Source: Paenibacillus chondroitinus NBRC 15376 (GTDB lineage Bacteria > Bacillota > Bacilli > Paenibacillales > NBRC-103111). Taken from it: a DNA stretch of 64,000 bases. The notes under the pieces are model-generated. The model was not told the DNA's origin and ran no database searches. It saw nothing but the letters and a program-made list of their open reading frames with translations. Shown piece after piece: positions 51,214 to 59,851 of this stretch (its first letter is position 1; every line of letters begins with the position of its first letter). The stretch lies in the NCBI RefSeq assembly GCF_004000765.1, contig NZ_BILW01000013.1:109896-173895 (forward strand). The letters are read 5' to 3'. Both the position numbers and the translations under genes were made by a program.

Positions 51214-52128
51214 CTATTTCTCAGCAACCATCGTATTTGTTAACGAACCCAATTTCTCAATCTCAATGGTTACAACATCTCCCGGTTTTAAATAGATCTG
51301 CTTCTCCTTCGGATAGCCGAGCACAACACCGGCAGGTGTTCCTGTTAGGATAATATCACCTGGAACTAAGGTCATGTGTTGCGAAATGTAGCTGACAATT
51401 TCGTCGCAATGAAAAATCATATCGGATGTATGGGAATGCTGTCTAACCTCGCCGTTGACGATACAGCGAATGTCCAGATTGTTCGGATCTCCTACTTCAT
51501 CTGCGGTAACAAGGAAGGGTCCTAATGGGCTGAAGCCGTCGCATGATTTACCAAGCAGCCATTGTTGCGTTCTCATTTGCAAATCTCGCGCGGACAAGTC
51601 GTTCACATTGCAATAGCCGAATACGTGATCTAACGCATGCTCCTTCTCCACATATTTCGCTTTTTTCCCGATTACAATCACAAGCTCCGCTTCGTAATCA
51701 ACCTGCGACGACACTTTCTCCGGCAATGGAACTTCAGCGCCATGTCCAGTTAACGTATTCGAAAATTTATTAAAAAGAATCGGATACTCCGGAATCGGCG
51801 CATTGGTTTCTTCAGCATGTTTGCGATAGTTGAGCCCAACACAAATGATTTTGCTTGGGTTCGTCACAGAGGGTCCATATTGGATATGAGTCTCATCCAG
51901 CCAATAAGCTTCTCCCTCTGAGCCTGCTTCAAGCACAATGTTCACAAGACGCTGCAGCTGCGCAACCGCCGCCGTTCCGCCTTCTATGACAGCATGCAGC
52001 GTCGTCGGCAAGCTAATCGTTTGGTCCAATGTCATTCCTTTGATTGCTGCGGCGACATCCAAAATGCCGTTATCCGTTTTAATACCAAGCTTAAATTGGC
52101 CGTTGTCGTTAAATGTCAGTAGTTTCAT
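51214..52128 (-). CDS. FAH-family hydrolase, probable 2,4-diketo-3-deoxy-L-fuconate hydrolase
   Basis: This 304-residue metal-dependent hydrolase has an N-terminal small domain (MKLLTFNDNGQFKLGIKTDN) and the FAH catalytic domain: ICVGLNYRKHAEE (about 113-125), the metal ligands in VDYEAELVIVIG, and GDIILTGTPAGVVLG. In known L-fucose pathways this enzyme splits 2,4-diketo-3-deoxy-L-fuconate to pyruvate and L-lactate. The neighbouring SDR, lactonase and AKR genes support that role. The substrate is inferred from context only. Confidence 0.85.
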   Translation of the reverse strand: MKLLTFNDNGQFKLGIKTDNGILDVAAAIKGMTLDQTISLPTTLHAVIEGGTAAVAQLQRLVNIVLEAGSEGEAYWLDETHIQYGPSVTNPSKIICVGLNYRKHAEETNAPIPEYPILFNKFSNTLTGHGAEVPLPEKVSSQVDYEAELVIVIGKKAKYVEKEHALDHVFGYCNVNDLSARDLQMRTQQWLLGKSCDGFSPLGPFLVTADEVGDPNNLDIRCIVNGEVRQHSHTSDMIFHCDEIVSYISQHMTLVPGDIILTGTPAGVVLGYPKEKQIYLKPGDVVTIEIEKLGSLTNTMVAEK

Positions 52129-52158
52129 TCGTACATATTCTCCTCCAGCTAGCTAATG

Positions 52159-52932
52159 TTAGGCGTTCTTGCCGAAAACAACACCACCGTCAATGTAGAG
52201 CGGAGAACCCATCATAAACTTGGAATCATCCGACGCCAAGAACAATGCCGCTTTAGCAACATCCTCTGACTTGCCCAGTTCACCGCTGAGCTGGCGCTGT
52301 TTTAGGGATTCGATGGCAGCTGTAGGATCATCATAGGAAGTCTTTAAATAGTTTTCTACGAACGGTGTAAAAATCGTACCCGGCAGAAGGGCATTCACCC
52401 GGATGTTGTAGGCTGCATAATCAACCTGCATCGATTTGGTTAAAGCGAGTACGGCTCCCTTTGTTGCAGCATAAGAAACTCTGCGCGCGAGTCCAATTTC
52501 CGCTACGCACGACGACATGTTAATAATTGAACCTGTTTTACGCTCCATCATGTAGGGCAATACATATTTCGAGGGCAGGAATACGCCTTTTACGTTAATG
52601 CTCATAATCCGGTCCCAAGCTTCCGGCTCAATTTCATGTACGGCTCCGACACCGCTGATTCCAGCATTGTTAAACAAAACATCGATGCGGCCAAACTCAG
52701 CAATAGCCGTTTCCACCATCGTTTTGACGTGCTCAGGATTTGTTACATCCGCGTGGAGAAATAATGCTTCGCCGCCATTGTCCTTAATTTCGCTCACGGT
52801 TTCTCTGCCCTTGGTTTCATCCAAGTCATTCACGATAACTGTTGCGCCTTCTTGTGCAAAAAGCAATGCCGTGCTTTTCCCGATACCTGAACCGGCTCCA
52901 GTGATTAAAACTACCTTATCTTGTAATCGCAT
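52159..52932 (-). CDS. SDR-family dehydrogenase, probable 2-keto-3-deoxy-L-fuconate dehydrogenase
   Basis: This 257-residue NAD(P)-dependent oxidoreductase has the cofactor motif TGAGSGIG (residues 11-18), the NNAG motif, catalytic Ser in NMSSC and the YAATK catalytic pair. The C-terminus (SPLYIDGG) is typical of classical SDRs. In the fucose pathway such an enzyme oxidises 2-keto-3-deoxy-L-fuconate to the 2,4-diketo acid. It lies 12 bases after the lactonase gene and 30 bases before the FAH gene. TAGAGGAG precedes its start. Confidence 0.88.
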   Translation of the reverse strand: MRLQDKVVLITGAGSGIGKSTALLFAQEGATVIVNDLDETKGRETVSEIKDNGGEALFLHADVTNPEHVKTMVETAIAEFGRIDVLFNNAGISGVGAVHEIEPEAWDRIMSINVKGVFLPSKYVLPYMMERKTGSIINMSSCVAEIGLARRVSYAATKGAVLALTKSMQVDYAAYNIRVNALLPGTIFTPFVENYLKTSYDDPTAAIESLKQRQLSGELGKSEDVAKAALFLASDDSKFMMGSPLYIDGGVVFGKNA

Positions 52933-52944
52933 ACTTCCACTCCT

Positions 52945-53790
52945 CTATGATTCAGCTTGAATGCCATAAAATTTTGCCGCTGTTCCGCCTAATATGGCAG
53001 CTCTCTCGTGTTCTGAATAATCGGCAATTGCACGATTGGTTTGCTCCCAGACTTTCTCATAGTCCCCTGCCAGGTTGGCTACTGGCCAATCGCTTCCAAA
53101 CATGAGTCGATCCGCCCCAAAATGCGTTAACGCATAGTCGATATAGGGTCTCAAATCCTCTGAGCTCCAGGTATGCCAATCCGCTGCCGTATTTAATCCA
53201 GATACTTTTGCGTACACATTCGGGTACTGAGCCGCAGCAGCAAATTGTTCCGCCCATGCTCCCATTTGCTTTTCCTTGATCGGTGGTTTGGCGAAGTGGT
53301 CTATGACCATTCTAAGATCCGGTATTTTCTCAGCCAAATAAGGGACATGTTTCAAATGATTCGGGAACTCGCCCACGATATCGAAGGTCAAGCCGAAAGA
53401 AGAGAGGATCTTGAGCCCCTCTATCACCGAATCGCGGATGACCCAATCAGGATCCTTCTCTTCGTGAATCAGATGACGAACCCCTTTGAAGTAAGGATTG
53501 GCGGCGTATTCCTGCAGCTTTTTATCCGCCACTCCCGGAATGTTCAAGGGTACCCACCCAACAACCGCGCCTACCCATTCTCTTTCGGCGGCTACCTTTA
53601 ACATATAATCGGTATCCTCATAGGAGTTCATAGCTTGTACGATGACCGTTTTGTTAATGCCAGCCTTGCGAATCAGCGGTTCCAATTCATCCGCTTCAAT
53701 GGTACGGCATATCGATCCGAAAGACGGATCCAGCCAAGGGTACGCAACCTTTTCCAAATTCCAGAAATGCTGATGGGTGTCTATGATCAT
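52945..53790 (-). CDS. Amidohydrolase-family L-fuconolactone hydrolase
   Basis: This 281-residue cytoplasmic enzyme is of the COG3618 amidohydrolase-2 type. It opens with MIIDTHQHFWNLEKVAYPWL, which carries the metal-binding HxH, and has further ligands in VIDHFAKPP and FGSDWPV. Family members hydrolyse sugar lactones such as L-fucono-1,5-lactone, L-rhamnonolactone or 4-sulfomuconolactone. The gene order here favours L-fuconolactone. The start has AAAGGAG about 11 bases upstream. Confidence 0.87.
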   Translation of the reverse strand: MIIDTHQHFWNLEKVAYPWLDPSFGSICRTIEADELEPLIRKAGINKTVIVQAMNSYEDTDYMLKVAAEREWVGAVVGWVPLNIPGVADKKLQEYAANPYFKGVRHLIHEEKDPDWVIRDSVIEGLKILSSFGLTFDIVGEFPNHLKHVPYLAEKIPDLRMVIDHFAKPPIKEKQMGAWAEQFAAAAQYPNVYAKVSGLNTAADWHTWSSEDLRPYIDYALTHFGADRLMFGSDWPVANLAGDYEKVWEQTNRAIADYSEHERAAILGGTAAKFYGIQAES

Positions 53791-53831
53791 GGGCGAAAGC
53801 TCCTTTGCTTGAACTTATCTCATTCGGTACT

Positions 53832-54797
53832 CTAAGCAAAACGATTTTCTTCAGGATCTTCCATATCATAGCCAAAGGCATCAAGCGCCGGCCATAGCTC
53901 AGGGGCAATCGGGTAATTCGCGAGTTCCAGCGTTTGAGCGATCCGTTCCGGTTTACTCATGCCGACGACCGTACTCGCGATTCGCGGGTCACGGAGCGAA
54001 AATTGAAGTGCGGCGGCGGCAAGCGGAACATCGTATTCCAAGCAAACCTTAGCGAAATTACGCGCTCTCTCCAATAAGAGTGGTGGGGCCTCGCTATAGG
54101 CATAACGTGCGTATGCTTCCGGACCTTTAGCGAGTATTCCACTGCCATAAGGAGCAGCATTAATAATCGCAACGCCCATACGGCTCGCGACATCAAGCAA
54201 AGGCTCGGCAGCCCGATTGAGCAGCGTATATCGATTGTGGGTTTCAACCGCACTAAACGCTCCCGTTTCGACATAACGAATGAGCATATCGATCGGTCCG
54301 CCGGATATGCCGATGTGATCGATGACCCCCTGCTCTTGAAACTTTTGCAGTACTTCTAGCGGTCCGCCGGATCCCATCACATTTTCAAAGGTGGTATGTT
54401 CAGGATCGTGGATGTAAACATATTGCAGACGATCAAGTCCTAATCGTTCGAGACTTCCTTCGATGGAACGTTTAATTTGTTCGCCGCTAAAGTCGCCGGT
54501 CTTCAGGTCGCGGTCGGCTTTGGTGGCCAACACATACCCCGCTGGAAGACCACCATTTGCATGAATAGCCTTACCGATTCTCCGTTCGCTCTCGCCTTCG
54601 CCATAAGCCGCAGCCGTATCCAGAAAGTTGATTGGGCTTTCGAAGGCGGCGCGCAACGTCACCAACGCTTGTTCCTCCGACGTGCTGTATTGAAAGGTTT
54701 CCGGCATATCCCCCAGCGGAGCGGCTCCAAAACATAGCGGTGAAATGAGTAGGCCGGTGCTGCCAAGCGGTCTTTTGGATAATAATGCGTTCGTCAT
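53832..54797 (-). CDS. Aldo-keto reductase, probable L-fucose (D-threo-aldose) 1-dehydrogenase
   Basis: This 321-residue AKR has the catalytic tetrad pieces FLDTAAAYGEGESE (Asp and Tyr, about residues 58-71), ATKADRD (Lys) and YIHDPEHTTF (His). The family subgroup includes L-fucose dehydrogenase and D-threo-aldose 1-dehydrogenase, which convert the sugar to its lactone. It lies 41 bases before the lactonase gene, as the pathway order needs. D-arabinose and L-galactose are related possible substrates. AGGAA precedes the ATG. Confidence 0.86.
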   Translation of the reverse strand: MTNALLSKRPLGSTGLLISPLCFGAAPLGDMPETFQYSTSEEQALVTLRAAFESPINFLDTAAAYGEGESERRIGKAIHANGGLPAGYVLATKADRDLKTGDFSGEQIKRSIEGSLERLGLDRLQYVYIHDPEHTTFENVMGSGGPLEVLQKFQEQGVIDHIGISGGPIDMLIRYVETGAFSAVETHNRYTLLNRAAEPLLDVASRMGVAIINAAPYGSGILAKGPEAYARYAYSEAPPLLLERARNFAKVCLEYDVPLAAAALQFSLRDPRIASTVVGMSKPERIAQTLELANYPIAPELWPALDAFGYDMEDPEENRFA

Positions 54798-54829
54798 GGC
54801 GTGTTCCTCGCTTTCTGATATTGTCTGTA

Positions 54830-57532
54830 TTATAACGACACACCCAAAAAGCCCCGTGTCATTTGAAAATCGATATTTCCTTGCTGATAGAGACGCGGTA
54901 CATAAGTATGTTCCAGAATTTCTTTGCTGCGCTCAAGAATTTGATTCACCCAGAAGCTTGGGTTACCCCCGAGTACCAAATCGACATCCTGCTTAAGGTT
55001 AGGCAGATCAACCTGTTCCGACGTCACTTGCAGCATAGGGACAAAAGGATGCGCCTGCATCGGACGATCACCGATCAGCGCGATGATTAACTCCACACCT
55101 GTGGCGGCGAGTCCTGTGATCGTCTCTACGCCATGCGTTGTTGGCGTTTCCATCACGTGGAAGCCGTTTTGGCGGACGTGTTCCCCATAGGCAATGGACG
55201 GCCGAACTGGAGACGAGCCAAATAAAGGCTGACTGAATCCGTCCTCGGTAAGCAATCCGCTGTTCTCAGGAACAACGACCAAGCCTCCGGCACCGACGAT
55301 CATCTTGGTTAGCAACCCCAGCTGCTGTCCGGCATCTTGGTTAATGGCACCAGCGCTTACAATCCCGATGCGCAACCCTTCCAGACCGACCGTCACCTTC
55401 TCCGCAGGTTCGGCGGCGGCCAATTGTTCGGCGAACCAGGACTCGACCTTTTCGCTCACCTTGGCAATTCCGCCGTCGAGCTGGATACTGGCATAACCAA
55501 GGCGGCTCGCATCGACACCCATCACGTCCATCTGATGGCGCATGTAGTCGTTATGCGTTTTCTCGCAGCCATGTTCCAGCAGCAAACAATGCTCCACCAT
55601 CGGATGCGTAATATAACCGATCATCGTGCGGGAAAACAGGGATTCAGCCGGCCCCCCCGAGGTGCCGCAGCCTTCCGTGTGCGCCAAGGTGACAAAGCGC
55701 GAGAGCTCAGGTTTCCCTGCTCCTTGCTCGTTCAAGCGCCGTGTGATCATACCCGCTACCTGTCCGGCACAAAGACTGGTCGGCACGATCAAGCCGATAT
55801 GATCGCTGGACTGCCGATTGCGGTGCCGAGTGAAGGAGAATTGGATCGGGTTAGCCGTCGTTACAGCATCATCTTCAATGGCTATCGGAGCTCCTGTTGG
55901 TACAGGAGTGTGAAGCAGCGTCTCCAGCTGGCTCGCATCGTTCTGCTGCCAGTTGCGCCAAATTTGTACTTGCGCATGGCCCGCCTTCTCGCCGACGCTT
56001 CGCTGACCGGAGGCAATTTGAATCGCCAACTCGAATACCTCTTGGCCCAGCTCATCCATCGACTTGCCTTCCAGATACTGCCCCGCATTCACATCCATAT
56101 CGTTCGACAGCAATTGGAACCGGCGAGTTGTCGTGACCACCTTGACCGTAGGTACATACGGGAAGTTGGTGATTGAACCATTTCCTGTTGTAAAAAAGAT
56201 CATGTTGCAGCCTGCGGCTATTTGTCCGGCGATGCTCTCCAGGTCATTGCCGGGGCTATCCATGAAATAGTAACCGCCATTCTTCATGAGCTCCCCGTAC
56301 TCCGTAGCATAGTCGATCCGTGTTGTCGGGTCTTTTTTCATGGCAGCGCCTATAGATTTGAGATAAATATTATACAAGCCGCGATACATGTTGCCGCCCG
56401 ACGGGTTACCTTCCGCACTGGTGCCATGCCAGGACGTGCGCTCCTTAAATCGGTTCACAAGCTCCAGAAATTTGCGAGCGGTTTCCACGTTGCGTACTTT
56501 TGACAGGACATAAGGCTCCGCGCCAATCAACTCATCCGTTTCGGCTAGACTAGCCGCACCACCGTAACGCACCAGTTGTTCCGAAACCCAGCCAAGCAGC
56601 GGATTCGCGGATACTCCGGAAAATGCGTCCGAACCGCCGCACTGCAAGCCAATTCGCAAGTGGCTGATAGATTCAGGCGTCCGCTGCATCGAGCTGACCG
56701 CCCCCAGCCAATTCCGTATGATCGCTTCCCCTTTAACAAGCTCCTCTTCGAAGCTGCCAGTGAGCGACACGAACTTATGCAGCACTTCATCGATCGGATA
56801 GCTATGCTCGCGTGCATAAGCCTCCACCATCTTGTTCGTGACCGATTCATTGCCATAATCAACAACCAATACCGCTCCGACGTTGGGGTTGACCATGAAA
56901 CCTGCGAGCGTCCGCAGCAGCAAATCCACATTATTCAGTTTCTCTGTACCGCCCTCAGTATGAGCGACGGGAACGATCCCGTCGATATTCGAAACGTTCT
57001 TCCATTCGTCTTGCAGACGAGCGGCAAGTTCCTTTACGTAGCTACCAGTGTGCGAGGTGGTACCGAGCAGTGCGACGTAGTTTCTGGTGCCAACCCCGCG
57101 ATCTGCATGGCGGCGATATCCCATGAACGTACGCGTATCCTCATAAGCTGGCGATGCCTGAGCCGGCTGGAAGTTCTCTTCGTCAAGGATATAGGGAGAA
57201 ACTTGATCAGCGAAATTGGGCTCCGCCGGCACCGCGAACGTCAACTGGCGCACACTGAGCGCTTCCCGTACCGTTTTGTTGATCACATAGTTGCCGGGTT
57301 GAATCGGCTTAATCGCCTTACCGAAAGGCAAGTGCCACGAAAGCAGATCTTCGCCAGGAGCAACCGCTTTCACCGCGAATCGATGACCTTCCATCACCGT
57401 GTAATCCAAGACGAGGAATTGGCCTTCATACTGAATGACAGTACCGGAGTTCAATTGTTGAATCGCAACGGCGCAGTTATCCCCGGGCAAGGGAAGTCTC
57501 GCTACTTCTTCAAATTGGTAAACGACGTCCAT
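54830..57532 (-). CDS. Tandem UxaA/GarD-type sugar-acid dehydratase, probable L-fuconate dehydratase
   Basis: The protein is 900 residues, nearly twice the usual 480-520 of the UxaA family. It opens with a SAF domain (about 5-100), then GARD-like domain 1 (135-530) and a second GARD-like domain (575-895). Domain 1 keeps GVGTRNY (146), LQCGGSDAFSG (296-306), GCNMIFFTTGNGS (441-453) and NDMDVNAG (477-484), but its first motifs are lost (TTSHTGS, AHTEGGTEK). Domain 2 keeps TSLCAGQ (585), AHTEGCG (617-623) and EHGCEKTHND (653-662), but CGGSDAFSG is replaced by SAGAINQDAG. The halves may build one site together. UxaA-type enzymes act as L-fuconate dehydratase in known fucose clusters (Campylobacter). 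It is first in the operon, with AAAGGAG upstream. Confidence 0.8.
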   Translation of the reverse strand: MDVVYQFEEVARLPLPGDNCAVAIQQLNSGTVIQYEGQFLVLDYTVMEGHRFAVKAVAPGEDLLSWHLPFGKAIKPIQPGNYVINKTVREALSVRQLTFAVPAEPNFADQVSPYILDEENFQPAQASPAYEDTRTFMGYRRHADRGVGTRNYVALLGTTSHTGSYVKELAARLQDEWKNVSNIDGIVPVAHTEGGTEKLNNVDLLLRTLAGFMVNPNVGAVLVVDYGNESVTNKMVEAYAREHSYPIDEVLHKFVSLTGSFEEELVKGEAIIRNWLGAVSSMQRTPESISHLRIGLQCGGSDAFSGVSANPLLGWVSEQLVRYGGAASLAETDELIGAEPYVLSKVRNVETARKFLELVNRFKERTSWHGTSAEGNPSGGNMYRGLYNIYLKSIGAAMKKDPTTRIDYATEYGELMKNGGYYFMDSPGNDLESIAGQIAAGCNMIFFTTGNGSITNFPYVPTVKVVTTTRRFQLLSNDMDVNAGQYLEGKSMDELGQEVFELAIQIASGQRSVGEKAGHAQVQIWRNWQQNDASQLETLLHTPVPTGAPIAIEDDAVTTANPIQFSFTRHRNRQSSDHIGLIVPTSLCAGQVAGMITRRLNEQGAGKPELSRFVTLAHTEGCGTSGGPAESLFSRTMIGYITHPMVEHCLLLEHGCEKTHNDYMRHQMDVMGVDASRLGYASIQLDGGIAKVSEKVESWFAEQLAAAEPAEKVTVGLEGLRIGIVSAGAINQDAGQQLGLLTKMIVGAGGLVVVPENSGLLTEDGFSQPLFGSSPVRPSIAYGEHVRQNGFHVMETPTTHGVETITGLAATGVELIIALIGDRPMQAHPFVPMLQVTSEQVDLPNLKQDVDLVLGGNPSFWVNQILERSKEILEHTYVPRLYQQGNIDFQMTRGFLGVSL

Positions 57533-57729
57533 CGATGACTGGCTCCTTTAATAAGATTTTCCGAACTTATAAAATAAATTGAGTTTTCTTCTAAAATTAG
57601 TGCTGCTCAATCATATTGTATCAAGAATATGTCATTTGTTAATTCTTTACCTTTGCAAAAACATACTCTATTTTGATATTCTATTAATATGAAAATAACG
57701 CAGTGAGATGATCTGTGGAGGTCCGAAAT

Positions 57730-58632
57730 ATGCAAAAACCGCTTATCAAGAACTTTATTAACGACCACCTCCTACCATTGGACATTGTATTTAAGGACAT
57801 AAAGACACCAAATCGTGAACTGCCAGAGCATCTTCATGATCGCTTTGAATTGGTTTATATTTATAGTGGAAATGGTACGTTTTTCTTAAACCAAATGCTT
57901 TATGAGATGAATGAGGGAGACCTCTTCATCATTCCTGGAAATACCGTTCATCAGGCGTTGCCAGATTCCGAGTTTCCAATTACCGCCACTGCCGTCTATT
58001 TCGATCCGCAACTGATTGGACATTATGCAGCAGGCGATTCCTTTACGAATATGCAAGTTTTTGAACGAGCCCGCAAATATAAGAACTATAAGCTTGTAGT
58101 CCCAGCAGCCATACGCCCTCAACTCGAAGAAACACTCAAACAAATACATGAAGAATTGGAACGGCACGAAGCCGGTTTTAGATACGCTGTTCAACTACAT
58201 TTAAATAGCCTTCTCATCAGCATTAATCGTTTGATCTTAAAAGAATCCCATCATCAACTGGTCGCGTCCGATATCGGCCCCCCCTGGTTACTGAACATCC
58301 TTCAACACTTAGATCAGTTTCACACTGAACCAATTGCTGGACTTTCATATTTGGCTAAGCACGCTTCCGTCTCAACCGCTCATTTATCCAGGGTGTTTAA
58401 ACAATTAACCGGGATGAACATCACCGACTATGTGAATGCCAAGCGAATTTCAACTGCAAAGGAGCTGCTTTTAACTAGCGACTTAGGCATAGATACGATC
58501 GCCCACAATTGCGGTTATGAGAGCTTACCTTATTTTCATAAGTTATTTAAGAAGTTTACCGGCGTTACCCCAGGCGTATATCGAAGAAAAGTAATGAATG
58601 AAATTAGCTCCCAATTAGACAACAAGACATAA
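57730..58632 (+). CDS. AraC-family transcriptional regulator of the fucose-like operon
   Basis: This 300-residue regulator has an N-terminal cupin sensor (ELPEHLHDRFELVYIYSGNG, about residues 30-49) and a C-terminal AraC domain (LAKHASVSTAHLSRVFKQLT and IAHNCGYESLPYFHKLFKKF). The start is the ATG at 57730, seven bases after TGGAGGT; the upstream GTG at 57715 is inside that site. It is divergent from the dehydratase gene, so it probably activates that operon. The intergenic stretch 57539-57729 shows no site that I can name. Confidence 0.9.
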   Translation: MQKPLIKNFINDHLLPLDIVFKDIKTPNRELPEHLHDRFELVYIYSGNGTFFLNQMLYEMNEGDLFIIPGNTVHQALPDSEFPITATAVYFDPQLIGHYAAGDSFTNMQVFERARKYKNYKLVVPAAIRPQLEETLKQIHEELERHEAGFRYAVQLHLNSLLISINRLILKESHHQLVASDIGPPWLLNILQHLDQFHTEPIAGLSYLAKHASVSTAHLSRVFKQLTGMNITDYVNAKRISTAKELLLTSDLGIDTIAHNCGYESLPYFHKLFKKFTGVTPGVYRRKVMNEISSQLDNKT

Positions 58633-58670
58633 AGGTCACTATTCCTCCCTGCCTTCCGCCAAGAATGACA

Positions 58671-58702
58671 AAAACCGCGATGCCTCAAGGCTTCGCGGTT
58701 TT
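58671..58702. terminator. Bidirectional terminator shared by convergent genes
   Basis: A stem AAAACCGCGA/TCGCGGTTTT with an inner GCC-TCAA-GGC hairpin is flanked by A and T runs. It overlaps the last codons of the SARP-type regulator gene, which stops at 58685, and serves the AraC gene from the other side. Confidence 0.85.
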
Positions 58703-59851
58703 TGGCTTTTTATCTGTGATTGCACGAATTAACGAACTGTATAGAGCGGTCAACTCTTCAGAAGGGCGAATACCTAGCTCCTGATGAAGCAGCCGAACAT
58801 AATCCGTATACAATACGGTCAATCCCTTTTTGTCCCCCGTCATTTCGCGTATCATCATCAAATGGTGGATGACCGATTCATCTAACGGATTGTGCTCGTT
58901 AAGCTTAAGTAATAACTTTGAAGCGGAGCCTGTATCTCCCGACGAAATCAGTACGGCGGCAAGTCGTTTGACGAATGAAGTGTACATTTGACGATAACGT
59001 TCCGTTTCGTGAATAGCCCATACATACGCTTTATCGCCAAACAAATCCCCCGTATAAAGGCGTTCAACGCTTAGAGCATTTTCCACTTGGCTGGCATCGA
59101 TTGTGTGCAGTTCTTTCACTTGCGATTCGAACTCTACATAATCAATATTAGCGTCCTGCCACTCAAGTGCATACCCATCATTCTCTGAACGTATGACCTC
59201 GCGCATACCAAGCGGTTCCAGTGACTTGCGCAGTTGGTACACCGTTGTATTCAAATAACTTTCCGCACCTGCTTGCTCCATGCCGCCAAAAATATCCGTA
59301 ACCAACTTAGAACGTGGAATACGTCTACCTCGGTAAAGCAGGAGATAGGCAAATAGCTCTGCGCATTTTCGCGAGATCCACTTCACTCGGCCCGTTTCCT
59401 TGCTTACAACTACGTCTCCGAGCGCTGTAATAACAATCCCTCTTCTTTGCTGCGTCGGTGGTACCAGGATCGCTGACGGATGGAAAGCCCGCCAGTTCTG
59501 AAGCGCACGGTGTACGGTTCGCTGCAGCCTCTCTTGAGAAACCGGCTTGACCAGATAGTCGATCACCGAAAGTTCATAAGCTTCCAGGGCGAAATCCTTG
59601 TGAGAGGTGACGAATACAATTTGCACTGGAGAGCCGACGTTTCCTAACCTTGCAGCGAATTCCATCCCATTCTCACCTTTCATTGAGATATCAACGAAAG
59701 CGAGGCCGATGTCCGTATGCTCTTGTAAAAAGAAGGAAGCAGATTTCGTATCCGTGAAGGCGCCGACAACTTGAACCTCCGGCAGCTTATGCAACATTTT
59801 GCTCAAAATTACATGCATTGTCACGTCATCATCTACCAAAATAACTTTCAA
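58685..59851 (-). CDS. SARP-type response regulator (receiver, winged helix, BTAD)
   Basis: This 388-residue regulator has an N-terminal receiver domain with acidic D7-D9, phospho-acceptor D54 (FVDISMKGENG) and K102 (YLVKPVSQ). A winged-helix DNA-binding domain follows (about 140-235; RRIPRSKLVTDIF, YLNTTVYQLRKSLE), then a bacterial transcriptional activation domain with TPR-like helices (about 240-385). The pattern is that of SARP-type activators joined to a receiver. Its TTG start overlaps the kinase TGA (TTGA), so the pair is coupled. Targets are unknown. Confidence 0.87.
   Translation of the reverse strand: MKVILVDDDVTMHVILSKMLHKLPEVQVVGAFTDTKSASFFLQEHTDIGLAFVDISMKGENGMEFAARLGNVGSPVQIVFVTSHKDFALEAYELSVIDYLVKPVSQERLQRTVHRALQNWRAFHPSAILVPPTQQRRGIVITALGDVVVSKETGRVKWISRKCAELFAYLLLYRGRRIPRSKLVTDIFGGMEQAGAESYLNTTVYQLRKSLEPLGMREVIRSENDGYALEWQDANIDYVEFESQVKELHTIDASQVENALSVERLYTGDLFGDKAYVWAIHETERYRQMYTSFVKRLAAVLISSGDTGSASKLLLKLNEHNPLDESVIHHLMMIREMTGDKKGLTVLYTDYVRLLHQELGIRPSEELTALYSSLIRAITDKKPKTAKP

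Noticed and set aside
55337..56176. 279-codon plus-strand frame opposite the dehydratase gene
   Set aside because: It is the antisense of a strongly conserved protein and has no motif or start signal.
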